Below are positions 8,340 through 17,301 of a stretch of 64,000 bases of DNA, piece after piece. Origin of the DNA: CAZZBK01 sp964652155 (lineage in GTDB: Bacteria; Planctomycetota; Planctomycetia; Pirellulales; PNKZ01); the NCBI GenBank assembly GCA_964652155.1, contig CAZZBK010000004.1, positions 51,960-115,959 of the forward strand. The letters run 5' to 3'. Every line of letters starts with the position of its first letter. The stretch's first letter is position 1. The notes beneath the pieces were generated by a model. It searched no databases, was not told the DNA's origin, and saw only the letters and a program-made list of their open reading frames with translations. The translations under genes were made by a program, and so were the position numbers.

Positions 8340-9950
8340 ATGCCCCTGCGCGTCTCAAATGTTCGCGTCAGCGTCGACGAGCCGGAGCATGCCCTCTTGG
8401 GACGATTGGCGCGGGCCCTCGATCTGAGGCCACTCGACATCGCGCGCTGGCGCATTCTGCGCAAGAGCCTCGACGCCCGGGACAAACGGGATCTGGCGTT
8501 CGTTTACTCGGCCGAGGTGGTCACCCATGCCGACGAAGCTCAACTGCTCCGCCAGAATCGAGCACGGCGCGGCGGCGTGACGGTCGAACCTTACAGCGAG
8601 CCCGAGTTCGAGATGCCCCAGGTCGGCAGCGAGCCGCTCCGCGAGCGGCCGGTGATCGTCGGCTCGGGCCCGGCCGGCTTGGTGGCGGCCTATTTTCTCG
8701 CCCAGGCCGGTTATCGCCCGCTGGTCCTGGAACGCGGCCGGAGCGTTCGCGACCGGATCGCCGACGTCAAAGCCCTCGAGGCCGGCGGGCCCATCGACCC
8801 CGAAAGCAATTACCTCTTCGGCGAAGGGGGAGCCGGCACCTTCAGCGACGGAAAACTCACCTGTCGCCTGTCGGGCGTCGAGGTGCGGCGGGTCCTCGAA
8901 CTGTTCGCCGCGAGCAAAGGCAAGCCGTCGATCATGTACGAACATCGTCCGCACCTGGGGAGCAACCGTCTGCCGGCGGTCGTCAAGGCGCTCAGGCAAC
9001 AGGTCGAGGCGCTCGGCGGCGAGATCCGCTTTCAATGCCGCGCCGAAGATGTCGATCTGGCCGACGGACAGGTGCGCGGGCTCGTCACCTCGAGCGGGTA
9101 CATCTCGGCCGGGGCGATCATCTTGGCGATCGGGCACAGCGCCCGCGACACGATCGAGATGCTCCTGCGACGCGGCGTGCCGATGGTCGCCAAGCCGTTT
9201 CAGATGGGCGTCCGCATCGAGCAACCTCAGGAGCAAGTCAATCGCGTGCAGTATGGCGAGCGGCATCGGGAAGAGCAGCTCGGAGCAGCCGACTACACGC
9301 TCGTCGCCCACGGCGCACTCGATTTGTTCACGTTCTGCATGTGCGCCGGCGGACAGGTGATCCCCAGCGTCTCGGAGAGCGGCTACTTCTCGACCAACGG
9401 CATGAGTCTGTCGAAGCGCAGCAGCCCGTTTGCCAACAGTGGCTTGATGGTCACGCTCACGCCCGAACACTTCGGCACGCACCATGTCTTGGCCGGCATG
9501 ATGTTGCAGCGCGACTTCGAGCAACGGGCCTACCGGGTCGTGACCGAGGCGTATCGCTGCCCGATCCAATGGGCCCAGGACTTTTTGAACCGGCGGCTCT
9601 CGTCGGGCCTGATCCCGTCGAGTTATCAGCGGGGCGTTGTGTCGACGCAGCTGGTCGACTTGTTGCCGCCCGCGATTGTCGCGGCGCTCGACACGGGCTT
9701 GCCGCTCATGGATCGTCGCTGGCGAGGTGAGTTCCTGCGCAACGCGACGCTCGTGGGTCCCGAGGCCCGCGGCAGCTCACCCATCCGCTTGCCACGCGAC
9801 CCGAAAACGCTTGAGAGCCCAGGGATCGCGGGCCTGTATCCGATCGGCGAGGGGGCCGGCTATGCGGGCGGCATCGTTAGCGCCGCCGTCGACGGACTGC
9901 GCGCCGCCTCGGCCCTCATTCGCAAGTACGCTCCTTTGGAACCTCGTTGA
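8340..9950 (+). CDS. FAD-dependent dehydrogenase-like protein (COG2509 family)
   Basis: A 536-residue flavoprotein. The N-terminal ~90 residues form a family-specific domain (arginine-rich, SLDARDKRDLAFVY). The FAD Rossmann motif VIVGSGPAGLVAAYFLAQAG starts at residue 105. Family hallmarks follow: EGGAGTFSDGKLTCR, CMCAGGQVI, STNGMS and the C-terminal GEGAGYAGGIVSAAVDGLRA. The substrate of COG2509 proteins is not established. I place the start at ATG 8340 because the open frame before it begins only with a TTG at 8313. The ABC-F gene follows after 14 bases. Confidence 0.88.
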   Translation: MPLRVSNVRVSVDEPEHALLGRLARALDLRPLDIARWRILRKSLDARDKRDLAFVYSAEVVTHADEAQLLRQNRARRGGVTVEPYSEPEFEMPQVGSEPLRERPVIVGSGPAGLVAAYFLAQAGYRPLVLERGRSVRDRIADVKALEAGGPIDPESNYLFGEGGAGTFSDGKLTCRLSGVEVRRVLELFAASKGKPSIMYEHRPHLGSNRLPAVVKALRQQVEALGGEIRFQCRAEDVDLADGQVRGLVTSSGYISAGAIILAIGHSARDTIEMLLRRGVPMVAKPFQMGVRIEQPQEQVNRVQYGERHREEQLGAADYTLVAHGALDLFTFCMCAGGQVIPSVSESGYFSTNGMSLSKRSSPFANSGLMVTLTPEHFGTHHVLAGMMLQRDFEQRAYRVVTEAYRCPIQWAQDFLNRRLSSGLIPSSYQRGVVSTQLVDLLPPAIVAALDTGLPLMDRRWRGEFLRNATLVGPEARGSSPIRLPRDPKTLESPGIAGLYPIGEGAGYAGGIVSAAVDGLRAASALIRKYAPLEPR

Positions 9951-9964
9951 GGCAATCGCCACGC

Positions 9965-11854
9965 ATGTTGCTGCTGAACGTTGTTAATATCGTCAAACGT
10001 TTTGGACCCGACCCGATCCTCGATGGCGTGTCGTTCGAGGTGCGCAAGGGGGAGAAGTTCGGGCTGGTCGGGCCCAACGGGGCAGGCAAGTCGACGCTGC
10101 TCAAAATCCTCGCCGGTCAACTTGAGCACGACGCGGGGAGCATCGAACTGCATTCCTCGGTGCGAATGGGCTACCTCGAGCAGCAACCCGAGTTCGACGC
10201 CGAGCGCACCCTCTGGCAAGAAGCCTACAGCGCGCTCGACGAGTTGGTCGAACTCGCTCACGAGGCGGAACGGGTCGCGGCCGCGCTCAGCAAGGCGACC
10301 GACGATGACGAGCATCGCCGGCTCGCCAAACAGTTCGATCGCTTGCAACACGAACTACACCATCGCAACGCCTATCATCTCGATCACAAGGTCGAGCGCG
10401 TGCTCGATGGCCTCGGCTTTCCACGCTCCCTCTACGAACAAAGTCTGCGGGTGCTCAGCGGCGGCCAGCAAAACCGGCTGCTGCTGGCCAAGTTGCTGCT
10501 GCAAGATCCCGATCTACTGCTGCTCGACGAGCCGTCGAACCATTTGGACATCGAGGCCACCGAGTGGCTGGAGAATTACCTCGCCGAGAGCGAGCAGGCG
10601 CTCGTGGTCGTGAGCCACGATCGGTATTTTCTCGACAAGGTCACCAACGGCACGCTCGAACTGTATCAGGCCGAGATCGACGAGTACCCGGGCAATTTCT
10701 CGGCGTATTGGCAGCAAAAGGCCGAGCGGAACAAGGTGGCGGCGCGGACCTTCGAGCGGCAACAGGAAATGATCGCCAAGACCGAAGACTTTATTCGTCG
10801 CAATCATTACGGGCAAAAGAGCGCGCAGGCCAAAGATCGCGAGAAGAAACTCGATCGGATCGAGCGTGTGAAACCGCCGCGCGATATTGTCGGCCCGGTG
10901 ATGGGCTTTCCCCCCTCTGAGCGCAGCGGCGATTTGACCATCCGCATCGAAGGGGTCAGCAAGGCGTACGATCGGCCGTTGTTCAAGCAGTTGTCGTTTG
11001 ATGTGCTGCGCGGCGAGCGCTGGGGCATCTTGGGACCCAATGGCACCGGCAAGACGACCTTGCTCCGCTGTCTCGTCGGACAGGTGCAAGCCGACGCGGG
11101 CAAAGTCATGTTCGGCTCGCAAGTCAAAATCGGCTATTACGACCAGATGCTCTCGGGCCTCGACGACGAGTTGCCTGTCGTCGAAGCCGTGCGCCCCAAG
11201 GGCAAAGAGTTCACCGAGCCCGAGCGGCGCGGGCTGCTCGCCCGATTCGGGCTCACGGGCGAGGCGGTGTTCCAGAAGGTCAAGAGCCTCAGTGGCGGCG
11301 AGCGGAGCCGCGCCTCGCTCGCGCAACTCTCGGCCTCGGATTGCAATCTGCTCCTGCTCGACGAACCGACCAATCATTTGGACCTCTGGGCTTGCGACTC
11401 GCTGGAACGTTCGCTGGTCGAGTTCGACGGCACGCTCGTGTTCGTCAGTCACGATCGGTATTTTCTCAATCGAGTCGCCGATCATCTGCTGGTCGTCGAG
11501 CCCAACGGCTTTCGTGTGATCGAAGGGAATTACGAGACCTATCTGTATCAGCAGCAGGCCCGCCGCGCCGAACCGGACAAGACCGCCGAGAAGTCCGCGG
11601 CCAAAAAGCCGGTCGAGACCAACAAGTCGGACCGGCGTAAGCGCAAGTTCCCGTATCGCAAGGTGGCCGAGATCGAAGCCGAGATTGCGGAGCGCGAGTC
11701 GAAGGTCGAATCGCACCACGCCGCGCTGGCCGACCCCGACGTATTACGCGACGGCCGCCGGGTCAAGGAGGTCCAAGCGAGCATCGAGGCCGAGCAAGCC
11801 GCCCTGCGGTCGCTGTACGAGCACTGGGAGGAAGCCTGCGAGATGAACGGCTAG
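9965..11854 (+). CDS. ABC-F family ATPase (Uup-like)
   Basis: A 629-residue soluble protein with two ABC cassettes and no membrane segments. Walker A motifs GPNGAGKST (about residue 36) and GPNGTGKTT (about 357) are each followed by LSGGQ/LSGGE signatures and LLLDEP(S/T)NHLD. Between the cassettes lies a basic linker (residues ~240-315). The C-terminus (about 540-629) is charged and coiled-coil, as in Uup and related ABC-F proteins. ABC-F ATPases act on ribosomes or DNA intermediates rather than as transporters. ATG 9965 is used; an upstream TTG overlapping the previous stop is less likely. Exact subfamily is uncertain. Confidence 0.92.
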   Translation: MLLLNVVNIVKRFGPDPILDGVSFEVRKGEKFGLVGPNGAGKSTLLKILAGQLEHDAGSIELHSSVRMGYLEQQPEFDAERTLWQEAYSALDELVELAHEAERVAAALSKATDDDEHRRLAKQFDRLQHELHHRNAYHLDHKVERVLDGLGFPRSLYEQSLRVLSGGQQNRLLLAKLLLQDPDLLLLDEPSNHLDIEATEWLENYLAESEQALVVVSHDRYFLDKVTNGTLELYQAEIDEYPGNFSAYWQQKAERNKVAARTFERQQEMIAKTEDFIRRNHYGQKSAQAKDREKKLDRIERVKPPRDIVGPVMGFPPSERSGDLTIRIEGVSKAYDRPLFKQLSFDVLRGERWGILGPNGTGKTTLLRCLVGQVQADAGKVMFGSQVKIGYYDQMLSGLDDELPVVEAVRPKGKEFTEPERRGLLARFGLTGEAVFQKVKSLSGGERSRASLAQLSASDCNLLLLDEPTNHLDLWACDSLERSLVEFDGTLVFVSHDRYFLNRVADHLLVVEPNGFRVIEGNYETYLYQQQARRAEPDKTAEKSAAKKPVETNKSDRRKRKFPYRKVAEIEAEIAERESKVESHHAALADPDVLRDGRRVKEVQASIEAEQAALRSLYEHWEEACEMNG

Positions 11855-11857
11855 TAA

Positions 11858-11946
11858 ATGATGAGTGATGAATGCAGAATGATGAATGCGGACAGCATCC
11901 GTGACCGCGTTCTTCCATTCATCATTCCGCATTCATCATTCATCAC
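11858..11946. repeat. Inverted 'stutter' repeat (atgatgaatg / cattcatcat)
   Basis: The left arm is made of gatgaatg-type phrases (11860-11889) and the right arm, CATTCATCATTCCGCATTC and onward (11916-11946), is close to its reverse complement. It fills the space between the ABC-F stop and the cupin start and could fold into a long stem in RNA. Confidence 0.75.
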
Positions 11947-11951
11947 TTCCC

Positions 11952-12428
11952 ATGATCCCTCCCGATGCCATTGCCGATCTGGTCGCCCAGGCGATTCCGA
12001 ATGACGAACGAGTTTGGGTTCCACAGGCCGAACGGGTCTGGTTTCGTCCGCTGCTCTTAAACACCGTGCAAGGTCAGTGGTGCAACTTGCTGCGCGTGAC
12101 CAAGGCCGGGGTGTTGAGCCGGCATCGGCATCCTGCGCCGGTGCATGGTTTCGTGCTGCGAGGGTCGTGGCGCTATCTGGAGCATGACTGGGTGGCGCGC
12201 GAAGGGATGTATGTCTTCGAGCCGCCGGGAGAGACGCACACGCTCGTGGTCGACGAAGGGGTCGAGGAGATGATCACGTTCTTCAACATCAGCGGCGCGA
12301 TGATTTATGTCGACGAACAGGACCAGGTGATCGCGTATGAAGACGTGCACACCAAGATCGAGATGTGCCGCCGGCATTACGAGCGCGTGGGTTTAGGTGC
12401 CGATTACGTGCAGCAATTCATCCGGTAG
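11952..12428 (+). CDS. Cupin-domain protein, 2,4'-dihydroxyacetophenone dioxygenase-like
   Basis: A 158-residue single-domain cupin. The first cupin motif is RHRHPAPVHGFVLRGSWRYLEH (metal ligands likely H, H and a downstream H); the second is in PPGETHTLVV. The pattern G.W.Y.EH.W.A..G.Y..EPPGE.HTL is characteristic of the family containing 2,4'-dihydroxyacetophenone dioxygenase, an iron enzyme cleaving an aryl ketone C-C bond, and of many uncharacterised relatives. I start at ATG 11952, after the hairpin; the ATG at 11886 lies inside the repeat and adds unrelated residues. The true substrate is unknown. Confidence 0.8.
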   Translation: MIPPDAIADLVAQAIPNDERVWVPQAERVWFRPLLLNTVQGQWCNLLRVTKAGVLSRHRHPAPVHGFVLRGSWRYLEHDWVAREGMYVFEPPGETHTLVVDEGVEEMITFFNISGAMIYVDEQDQVIAYEDVHTKIEMCRRHYERVGLGADYVQQFIR

Positions 12429-12439
12429 GTCAACGCCCG

Positions 12440-14362
12440 TTAGCTGCTGGCGCTCCGCTGCGCGTCGCGGCTAACGAGGGAGCGTGACGGCACGCGTAAT
12501 AGTCGCATGCCGTTGAAGATAACCAGCAGGCTCGCGCCGACGTCGGCGGCGACGGCCATCCACATGTTGGCCAGTCCCGCGGCGGCGGCGAGCATCGTGA
12601 GCGACTTGATGAGCAGGGCCAGGGCGACGTTTTGCCGCAACAATTGCAGCGTGCGGCGGCCAAGTTGCACGATCTCGCCCACGCGGCGAATGTGGGACGA
12701 CATGACGATGATGTTGGCGCTCTGCCAAGCCGTATCGCTCGCGCCGGCCCCCAGGGCAATGCCCAGCGGCGCGGCGGCGAGCGCCGGCGCGTCGTTGATG
12801 CCGTCGCCCACCATCGCGAGCCGAGGGTACTGCGCGCGCAGCGTCGCAAGCTCGGCCACCTTGTCCTCGGGCAGCAAATCGGCACGCCACTCCTCGATGC
12901 CGGAGAGGCGGGCGACCCGTTCGGCGACGGTGCGTCGATCGCCGGTGAGGAGCACGACATGTCGCACGCCCAGCGAGCGCAATTCCTGCACGGCCTGCGG
13001 TGCCTCGCCGTGCAACGGGTCGTCGAGCAGGATGAAGCCGAGCAGCTTGTCGGCTTGGGCGACGAACACCTGGGCATGATCGGGATTCGTCGCGGCCTCG
13101 AGTTGCGCGGCGTCGACCCCCTGTTCGATGAGCCAGCGGGCGTTGCCGATGAGGTACGTTTGCCCTTCGATCGTGCCGCGGACACCGAGCCCGCGACGGG
13201 CGACAAACTGCTCGACCTTCAAGAGCGGCAGACGCTCCTGTTGGGCGCGTTGCACGATGGCCCGGGCGAGCGGATGTTCGCTGGCGTGTTCGAGTGACGC
13301 GGCCACCTGCACGACGCGCGACGACGCTGCGTTCCCCCAGCCCTCGACCGCCACGACCGCGGGGCGGCCTTGCGTGAGGGTGCCCGTCTTGTCGAACGCC
13401 ACGGCGTCGATGCGGCCGGCGAGTTCGAGCCACTCGCCCCCTTTGATCAGCACACCACGTCGGGCCGCGTATTGCAACCCACAGGCGATGGTGATCGGCG
13501 TCGATAACACGAGCGCGCAGGGGCAGGCGATCACCAACAGCACCAAGCCGCGGTGCAGCCACAGTCCCCAGGGCTGTGCAAAGAGCAGCGGCGGCACGAT
13601 GACCAGCAGCGCCGCGATGACGAGCACCAGCGGCGTGTACCACAGGGCAAATCGATCGACGAACCGCTGCGTCGGCGAGCGCGATGCTTGAGCCTCTTCG
13701 ACCAGTCGGCCGATATGGGCGACGGTCGAGTCGGCCGCGATTTTGCTCGCCCGGATCGTGATCGCGCCATCCCGATTCAAGCTGCCGGCAAACACCCTCT
13801 CGCCGGGCGATTTGTCGACCGGGACACTCTCGCCGCTGATCGGGGACTCGTCGAGGCTCGCATCCCCGTGTTCGAGCACGCCGTCGAGGGGCAGACGCTC
13901 CCCGGGGCGGATCAATAATCGATCGCCGACACGCACGTGCTGCGGATCCACGTCGTGGACGTGATCGCCGTGCAGCACGTGGGCCACGGTCGGGGCGAAC
14001 GTCATGAGCGCGTGCACGGCATCGTGCGAGCGGGCCACGCTGGCGCGTTCGAGCCACAAAGCCACGCCGAAGAGCACCATCGTCGAAGCGGCTTCGAGCA
14101 CGTCGCCGGTCGCGATCGCGCCGAGCGAGGCGATCGTCATCAACACGTGCATGTCGTACGACGCGAGCCGCAGGGCTCGCCAAGCGGCGCGGGCGACATT
14201 CCAGCCCGCGACAACGGTGGTCAGCACGCCCACGGTCCAGTAGGCCCAAGTGTCGCTGCCGCCGATCCCCAGGAGAAACACGCTCAGCAGCCACAGGCCG
14301 ATCCCCACGACGACCGTGCGAGGCAAGCGGGGAACCGTTTGGATCGCGCTGCGTGTTGGCAC
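12440..14362 (-). CDS. Heavy-metal translocating P1B-type ATPase (Zn/Cd/Pb class), core enzyme
   Basis: The ORF from the GTG at 14362 encodes 640 residues. Conserved elements: CPCALVLSTPITIACG in the metal-transport helix, the phosphorylation loop DKTGTLTQGRP, and MVGDGINDAPAL. In the last helix pair, the ADVGASLLVIFN motif has the Asp-Gly arrangement of ZntA/CadA-type pumps. It exports divalent soft metals from the cytoplasm. This GTG leaves out the cytosolic metal-binding domain, which is encoded upstream in the same frame (14363-14599) but with no ATG, GTG or TTG. The full coding segment would be about 719 residues, the normal size. It lies directly after the SDR gene and faces the cupin gene, 11 bases apart. 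Confidence 0.93.
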   Translation of the reverse strand: MPTRSAIQTVPRLPRTVVVGIGLWLLSVFLLGIGGSDTWAYWTVGVLTTVVAGWNVARAAWRALRLASYDMHVLMTIASLGAIATGDVLEAASTMVLFGVALWLERASVARSHDAVHALMTFAPTVAHVLHGDHVHDVDPQHVRVGDRLLIRPGERLPLDGVLEHGDASLDESPISGESVPVDKSPGERVFAGSLNRDGAITIRASKIAADSTVAHIGRLVEEAQASRSPTQRFVDRFALWYTPLVLVIAALLVIVPPLLFAQPWGLWLHRGLVLLVIACPCALVLSTPITIACGLQYAARRGVLIKGGEWLELAGRIDAVAFDKTGTLTQGRPAVVAVEGWGNAASSRVVQVAASLEHASEHPLARAIVQRAQQERLPLLKVEQFVARRGLGVRGTIEGQTYLIGNARWLIEQGVDAAQLEAATNPDHAQVFVAQADKLLGFILLDDPLHGEAPQAVQELRSLGVRHVVLLTGDRRTVAERVARLSGIEEWRADLLPEDKVAELATLRAQYPRLAMVGDGINDAPALAAAPLGIALGAGASDTAWQSANIIVMSSHIRRVGEIVQLGRRTLQLLRQNVALALLIKSLTMLAAAAGLANMWMAVAADVGASLLVIFNGMRLLRVPSRSLVSRDAQRSASS

Positions 14363-14599
14363 GTTTTGCTCGACGCGAAAGCCGATCGACTCGATACGCG
14401 CGGCGATCGTCTCGAGCGCGGTTTGCTCTTGATCGTAGGTGACAACGAGTTGCCGCGCGAAATAATTGGGCGCAAGCTCGATGACGCCCCCGTGCGAAGC
14501 AAGCCCTTTGCTGATCAGCGCATATTCCTCGGCACAGTCGAGCGCGGGAACATGGAGTGTGGCACGCGTGGGTCTCAGCGGTCGGTCCTCGATAGGGGC
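14363..14599 (-). other. In-frame HMA (heavy-metal-associated) domain segment upstream of the P1B ATPase start
   Basis: Read in the same frame as the ATPase, the minus strand from 14599 gives APIEDRPLRPTRATLHVPAL, then DCAEEYALISKGLASHGGV, NYFARQLVVTYDQEQ and IAARIESIGFRVEQN, running straight into the ATPase. This is a ferredoxin-like HMA domain of the variant 'DC..E' type with a single Cys instead of CXXC. The triplet before it (14600-14602) is TGA, the stop of the SDR gene in this same frame. No ATG/GTG/TTG occurs between; the only candidates are CTG at 14576-14578 or ATC at 14591-14593. An assembly or base error is the alternative. Confidence 0.75.
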
Positions 14600-15412
14600 T
14601 CAGCTTGGTTGTCGGCGGCGCGGCTCGTCGTCGTAGGGGGCGTAGATCGAGCGCCCCCCGTCGACCGGTAAACAGACCCCCGTGATAAAGTCATTCTCGA
14701 TCAGCGCCAAGACCGCTTGCGCAATATGAGCCGGTGACCCTTCACGCTTGACGAGCGTGGCGTTGATGACTCGCGCACGCTCCTCGCTGGGCAGATCGAG
14801 GGGCAACATGACCGGTCCGGGCAGAATGCAGTTCACACGGACGCGCGGGTTGCGCACTCCCAACTCGACCGCCAGCGAGCGTGTGAGCGCGGGGATAGCC
14901 CCCTTGGAGGGGAAATAGGCGGCGTAGCCGAGATAGGGCCGCTCGATGGCCCAATCGCCGAGATTGATGATCACGCCCCCCGCAGGTTGCTCAACCATCG
15001 CCAGCCCAACGCGTTGCGCGAGCATGAAGGTGCCGAGCGTGTTGATCTCGAAGTGGCGTCGGACATCGGCGGCGGTCGTTTCTTCGAGCGGCTTCGACTG
15101 CCAAATGGCGGCGCAGTTGACCAGCACGTCGAGTCGCCCGAACGTGGCGAGCGACTGAGTGACGAGCTGCTGGACACTCGGCTCGCTGGCCAGATCCGCC
15201 TGCACGGCGACCGCCTGAACGCCAAGCGACTTGAACTCGCTGGCGGTGGCTTGGGCTTCGTCCTCGGCCGTGTGATAATGGACGATCAGTTGGTAGCCCC
15301 GTTGGGCCAAGGCGGCGGCGACATGGTAGCCAACGCGACGGCGGCCACTGCCGGTGACCAGGGCCACGGGTGAACCGGTGTTCAGAGGTACGTTGGTGCT
15401 GGCGATATCCAT
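14600..15412 (-). CDS. SDR-family oxidoreductase, pteridine-reductase (FolM)-like
   Basis: A 270-residue short-chain dehydrogenase. The cofactor motif is VTGSGRRRVGYHVAAAL, with the 'RRR(I/V)G' seen in pteridine reductases and FolM-type dihydromonapterin reductases rather than the usual TG...GIG. NCAA follows near residue 108, and the catalytic pair is YFPSK (Tyr...Lys). NADPH use is implied by the arginines. The C-terminus has LPVDGGRSIYAP, typical of SDRs. Its stop codon is directly followed in frame by the HMA segment of the P1B ATPase, so the two form a tight same-strand pair. Substrate not determinable here. Confidence 0.85.
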   Translation of the reverse strand: MDIASTNVPLNTGSPVALVTGSGRRRVGYHVAAALAQRGYQLIVHYHTAEDEAQATASEFKSLGVQAVAVQADLASEPSVQQLVTQSLATFGRLDVLVNCAAIWQSKPLEETTAADVRRHFEINTLGTFMLAQRVGLAMVEQPAGGVIINLGDWAIERPYLGYAAYFPSKGAIPALTRSLAVELGVRNPRVRVNCILPGPVMLPLDLPSEERARVINATLVKREGSPAHIAQAVLALIENDFITGVCLPVDGGRSIYAPYDDEPRRRQPS

Positions 15413-15622
15413 GCTGTCAAACCGGTCGATGGTGGGGCGGCAAACTCATTTTACCTTACTCAGTCATCCTAATCGCAACGACACGCGACGCTGCTAGCGT
15501 CCCAACGAGTAAAATCCTTTGCCGATTTACAGAATCGATAAACTCAACCCAGTCAAACATTCGATCATAGGCGCATGATTATAGCGTAGTTGTGCGCGCT
15601 CGTTCGATGCTTTGATGGAACG

Positions 15623-16165
15623 ATGATGGATTCAGACACCCTCGACCTGATGTACCTCTCGGCGACGACGTTGTTCACGTCGGCGGCGGCGGTGACGGAC
15701 TGGAGTGGCTGGCGGATCCCCAATGCGTTGACCGTCAGTGCATTTGCCGTGGGATTAGTCACGCGAGTCGCGCTCGGGGGGTGGGACGCGTTGCTCGTGG
15801 GGCTCGGTGGATTTGCGTTTGGTTTTGGAGTGCTGCTGGTGCTGTGGCTGCTGGGAGGCACCGGTGCCGGCGACGTCAAGCTCATGGGAGCGGTGGGAGC
15901 ATGGTTAGGGTTTCGTAAAACGTTTGTGTTGTTCATCGGCAGCGCGCTCTTGCTGACGCTGATGATGGTCATCGCGGCGATCATTCGCACCATAACCAAG
16001 GCGCCCAGCTCGTCGGAGTCGGCGGGAGTGCTGAAGACGATCACCGGCAAGGAGCGTCACCACAAGCGGTTGACCCCTTACGCGGTGCCGGTGGCGACGA
16101 TGGCTTGGCTGCTGCTGGCCATACAGGTCAGCAAGGTGATGCATCCAGCGTTGTTTGTCAGATAA
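15623..16165 (+). CDS. tadV: Prepilin peptidase, TadV/CpaA type (A24 family)
   Basis: A 180-residue polytopic membrane protein of the short A24 class without the methylase domain. The two catalytic aspartates are visible: D26 in TDWSGWRIPN and D84 in GTGAGDVKLMGA (GxGD motif). It cleaves Flp-type prepilins at the membrane. The chosen start is ATGATG at 15623, preceded by GGAA; a TTG at 15590 is less likely. It opens a five-gene tad operon. The 210 bases before it are AT-rich for this contig and likely hold the operon promoter, though I could not fix -10/-35 boxes. Confidence 0.88.
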   Translation: MMDSDTLDLMYLSATTLFTSAAAVTDWSGWRIPNALTVSAFAVGLVTRVALGGWDALLVGLGGFAFGFGVLLVLWLLGGTGAGDVKLMGAVGAWLGFRKTFVLFIGSALLLTLMMVIAAIIRTITKAPSSSESAGVLKTITGKERHHKRLTPYAVPVATMAWLLLAIQVSKVMHPALFVR

Positions 16166-16215
16166 ATCAAGTCGTTATTGAGTTCGCTTTCAGTCGTGAG
16201 GAGACGGCGACAATC

Positions 16216-17262
16216 ATGGGTCGCATCACACCACTAACGTTGATCATCGCCTTCTTGGCGATCGTCTTTGGCCTGATGGCGGCCTACACCGTGCAGCGCT
16301 CGATGCGCACCGTCACGACTCAGACCGCCACGACGAAAGGGTCCGCCACGCGGTCCGTGCCGGTGGCGGCTCAAGACTTGCCGACCGATCGGCCGCTGAC
16401 GCTGGCCGACCTGCTCACGCAGAATTACACGCCACAGGACGAGGCCAAGCTCGGCATCGATCAGTTCTCGTACATTCTCTCGCCCAACTCGATTGTCGGC
16501 CGCACGCTGCGGATTCCGAAGGAACGCTTCTCGGTGTTCACGACGGACGATTTCTATCCCGAGAATTTGGGCCCCACGGTCTCCGATCGCCTGAGCGGCA
16601 AGGGGTTGCGAGCCGTGGCCGTCGAGGTCGAGTCGGTGGGCATGCTCGCCGGTCACGCCGTGCCCGGCACGCACGTCGACGTCGTGTTTCGCAGCGGCGA
16701 GAAAATCAACGGCATCAACGGAGCCACGGTGACGCTGCTCTCCGATGTCGAGGTGCTCGCCGTGGGTCAGAACATGGTCACGGGCTCGCGCGCCGGATAT
16801 CAGCGCGACGACAAAGACAAGTCCAACATTGTCACGCTGGCCGTGGCCCCGGAACGCGCCAATCGGCTCAAGATTGTCGAGGGGCGCGGCATCATCTCGC
16901 TGCTGCTGCGCGACCCGAACGATCATCGTGTCGCTCAAGACAAGCTCTCGCCCGAGACACTCGAGGGGCTGCTGGGCATTCCCCCGCGCAAGGGACCGTT
17001 CGTCGCCGAGGTCTACCGCAAAGGGAATCGACAGCGGGTGGTGTTCGATGACGACCAGGTGATCGACGACTCGCTCAACGGACTCTCGCCGCGTCCGCAG
17101 GCCGCGCCGCAACCCATTCAACAGCCGCCCGTCGAGGCAGCCCCGAACAAAACGTCGAACAGCGCCCCGACCAATCCGGCGGTCGTGTTGCGCTCGATGA
17201 CGGCCGACCAACTTGAAGCAGCGCTCCAGTCGTTGCTGCTCGATGGCGCAGCGCAGGAGTAA
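16216..17262 (+). CDS. cpaB: Flp pilus assembly protein CpaB/RcpC
   Basis: A 348-residue protein with an N-terminal anchor (LTLIIAFLAIVFGLMAAYTV), then an SAF-type domain (VPVAAQDLPTDRPLTLADLL, residues ~50-110), followed by a beta-rich region with VEVESVGMLAGHAVPGTHVD typical of CpaB/RcpC. The C-terminal ~70 residues are Pro/Gln rich. CpaB is the periplasmic component that stabilises the secretin of tad pili. Start ATG 16216 is chosen because it gives the anchor right at the N-terminus. It is the second gene of the tad operon. Confidence 0.9.
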   Translation: MGRITPLTLIIAFLAIVFGLMAAYTVQRSMRTVTTQTATTKGSATRSVPVAAQDLPTDRPLTLADLLTQNYTPQDEAKLGIDQFSYILSPNSIVGRTLRIPKERFSVFTTDDFYPENLGPTVSDRLSGKGLRAVAVEVESVGMLAGHAVPGTHVDVVFRSGEKINGINGATVTLLSDVEVLAVGQNMVTGSRAGYQRDDKDKSNIVTLAVAPERANRLKIVEGRGIISLLLRDPNDHRVAQDKLSPETLEGLLGIPPRKGPFVAEVYRKGNRQRVVFDDDQVIDDSLNGLSPRPQAAPQPIQQPPVEAAPNKTSNSAPTNPAVVLRSMTADQLEAALQSLLLDGAAQE

Positions 17263-17301
17263 TCGATCCGCACCGGGGTCGTTCAGGAACGCTCATTTGT
17301 C

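Noticed and set aside
12471..14294. Alternative 607-codon frame within the P-type ATPase on the same strand
   Set aside because: Arg-rich shadow frame; the other frame has every P-type ATPase motif.
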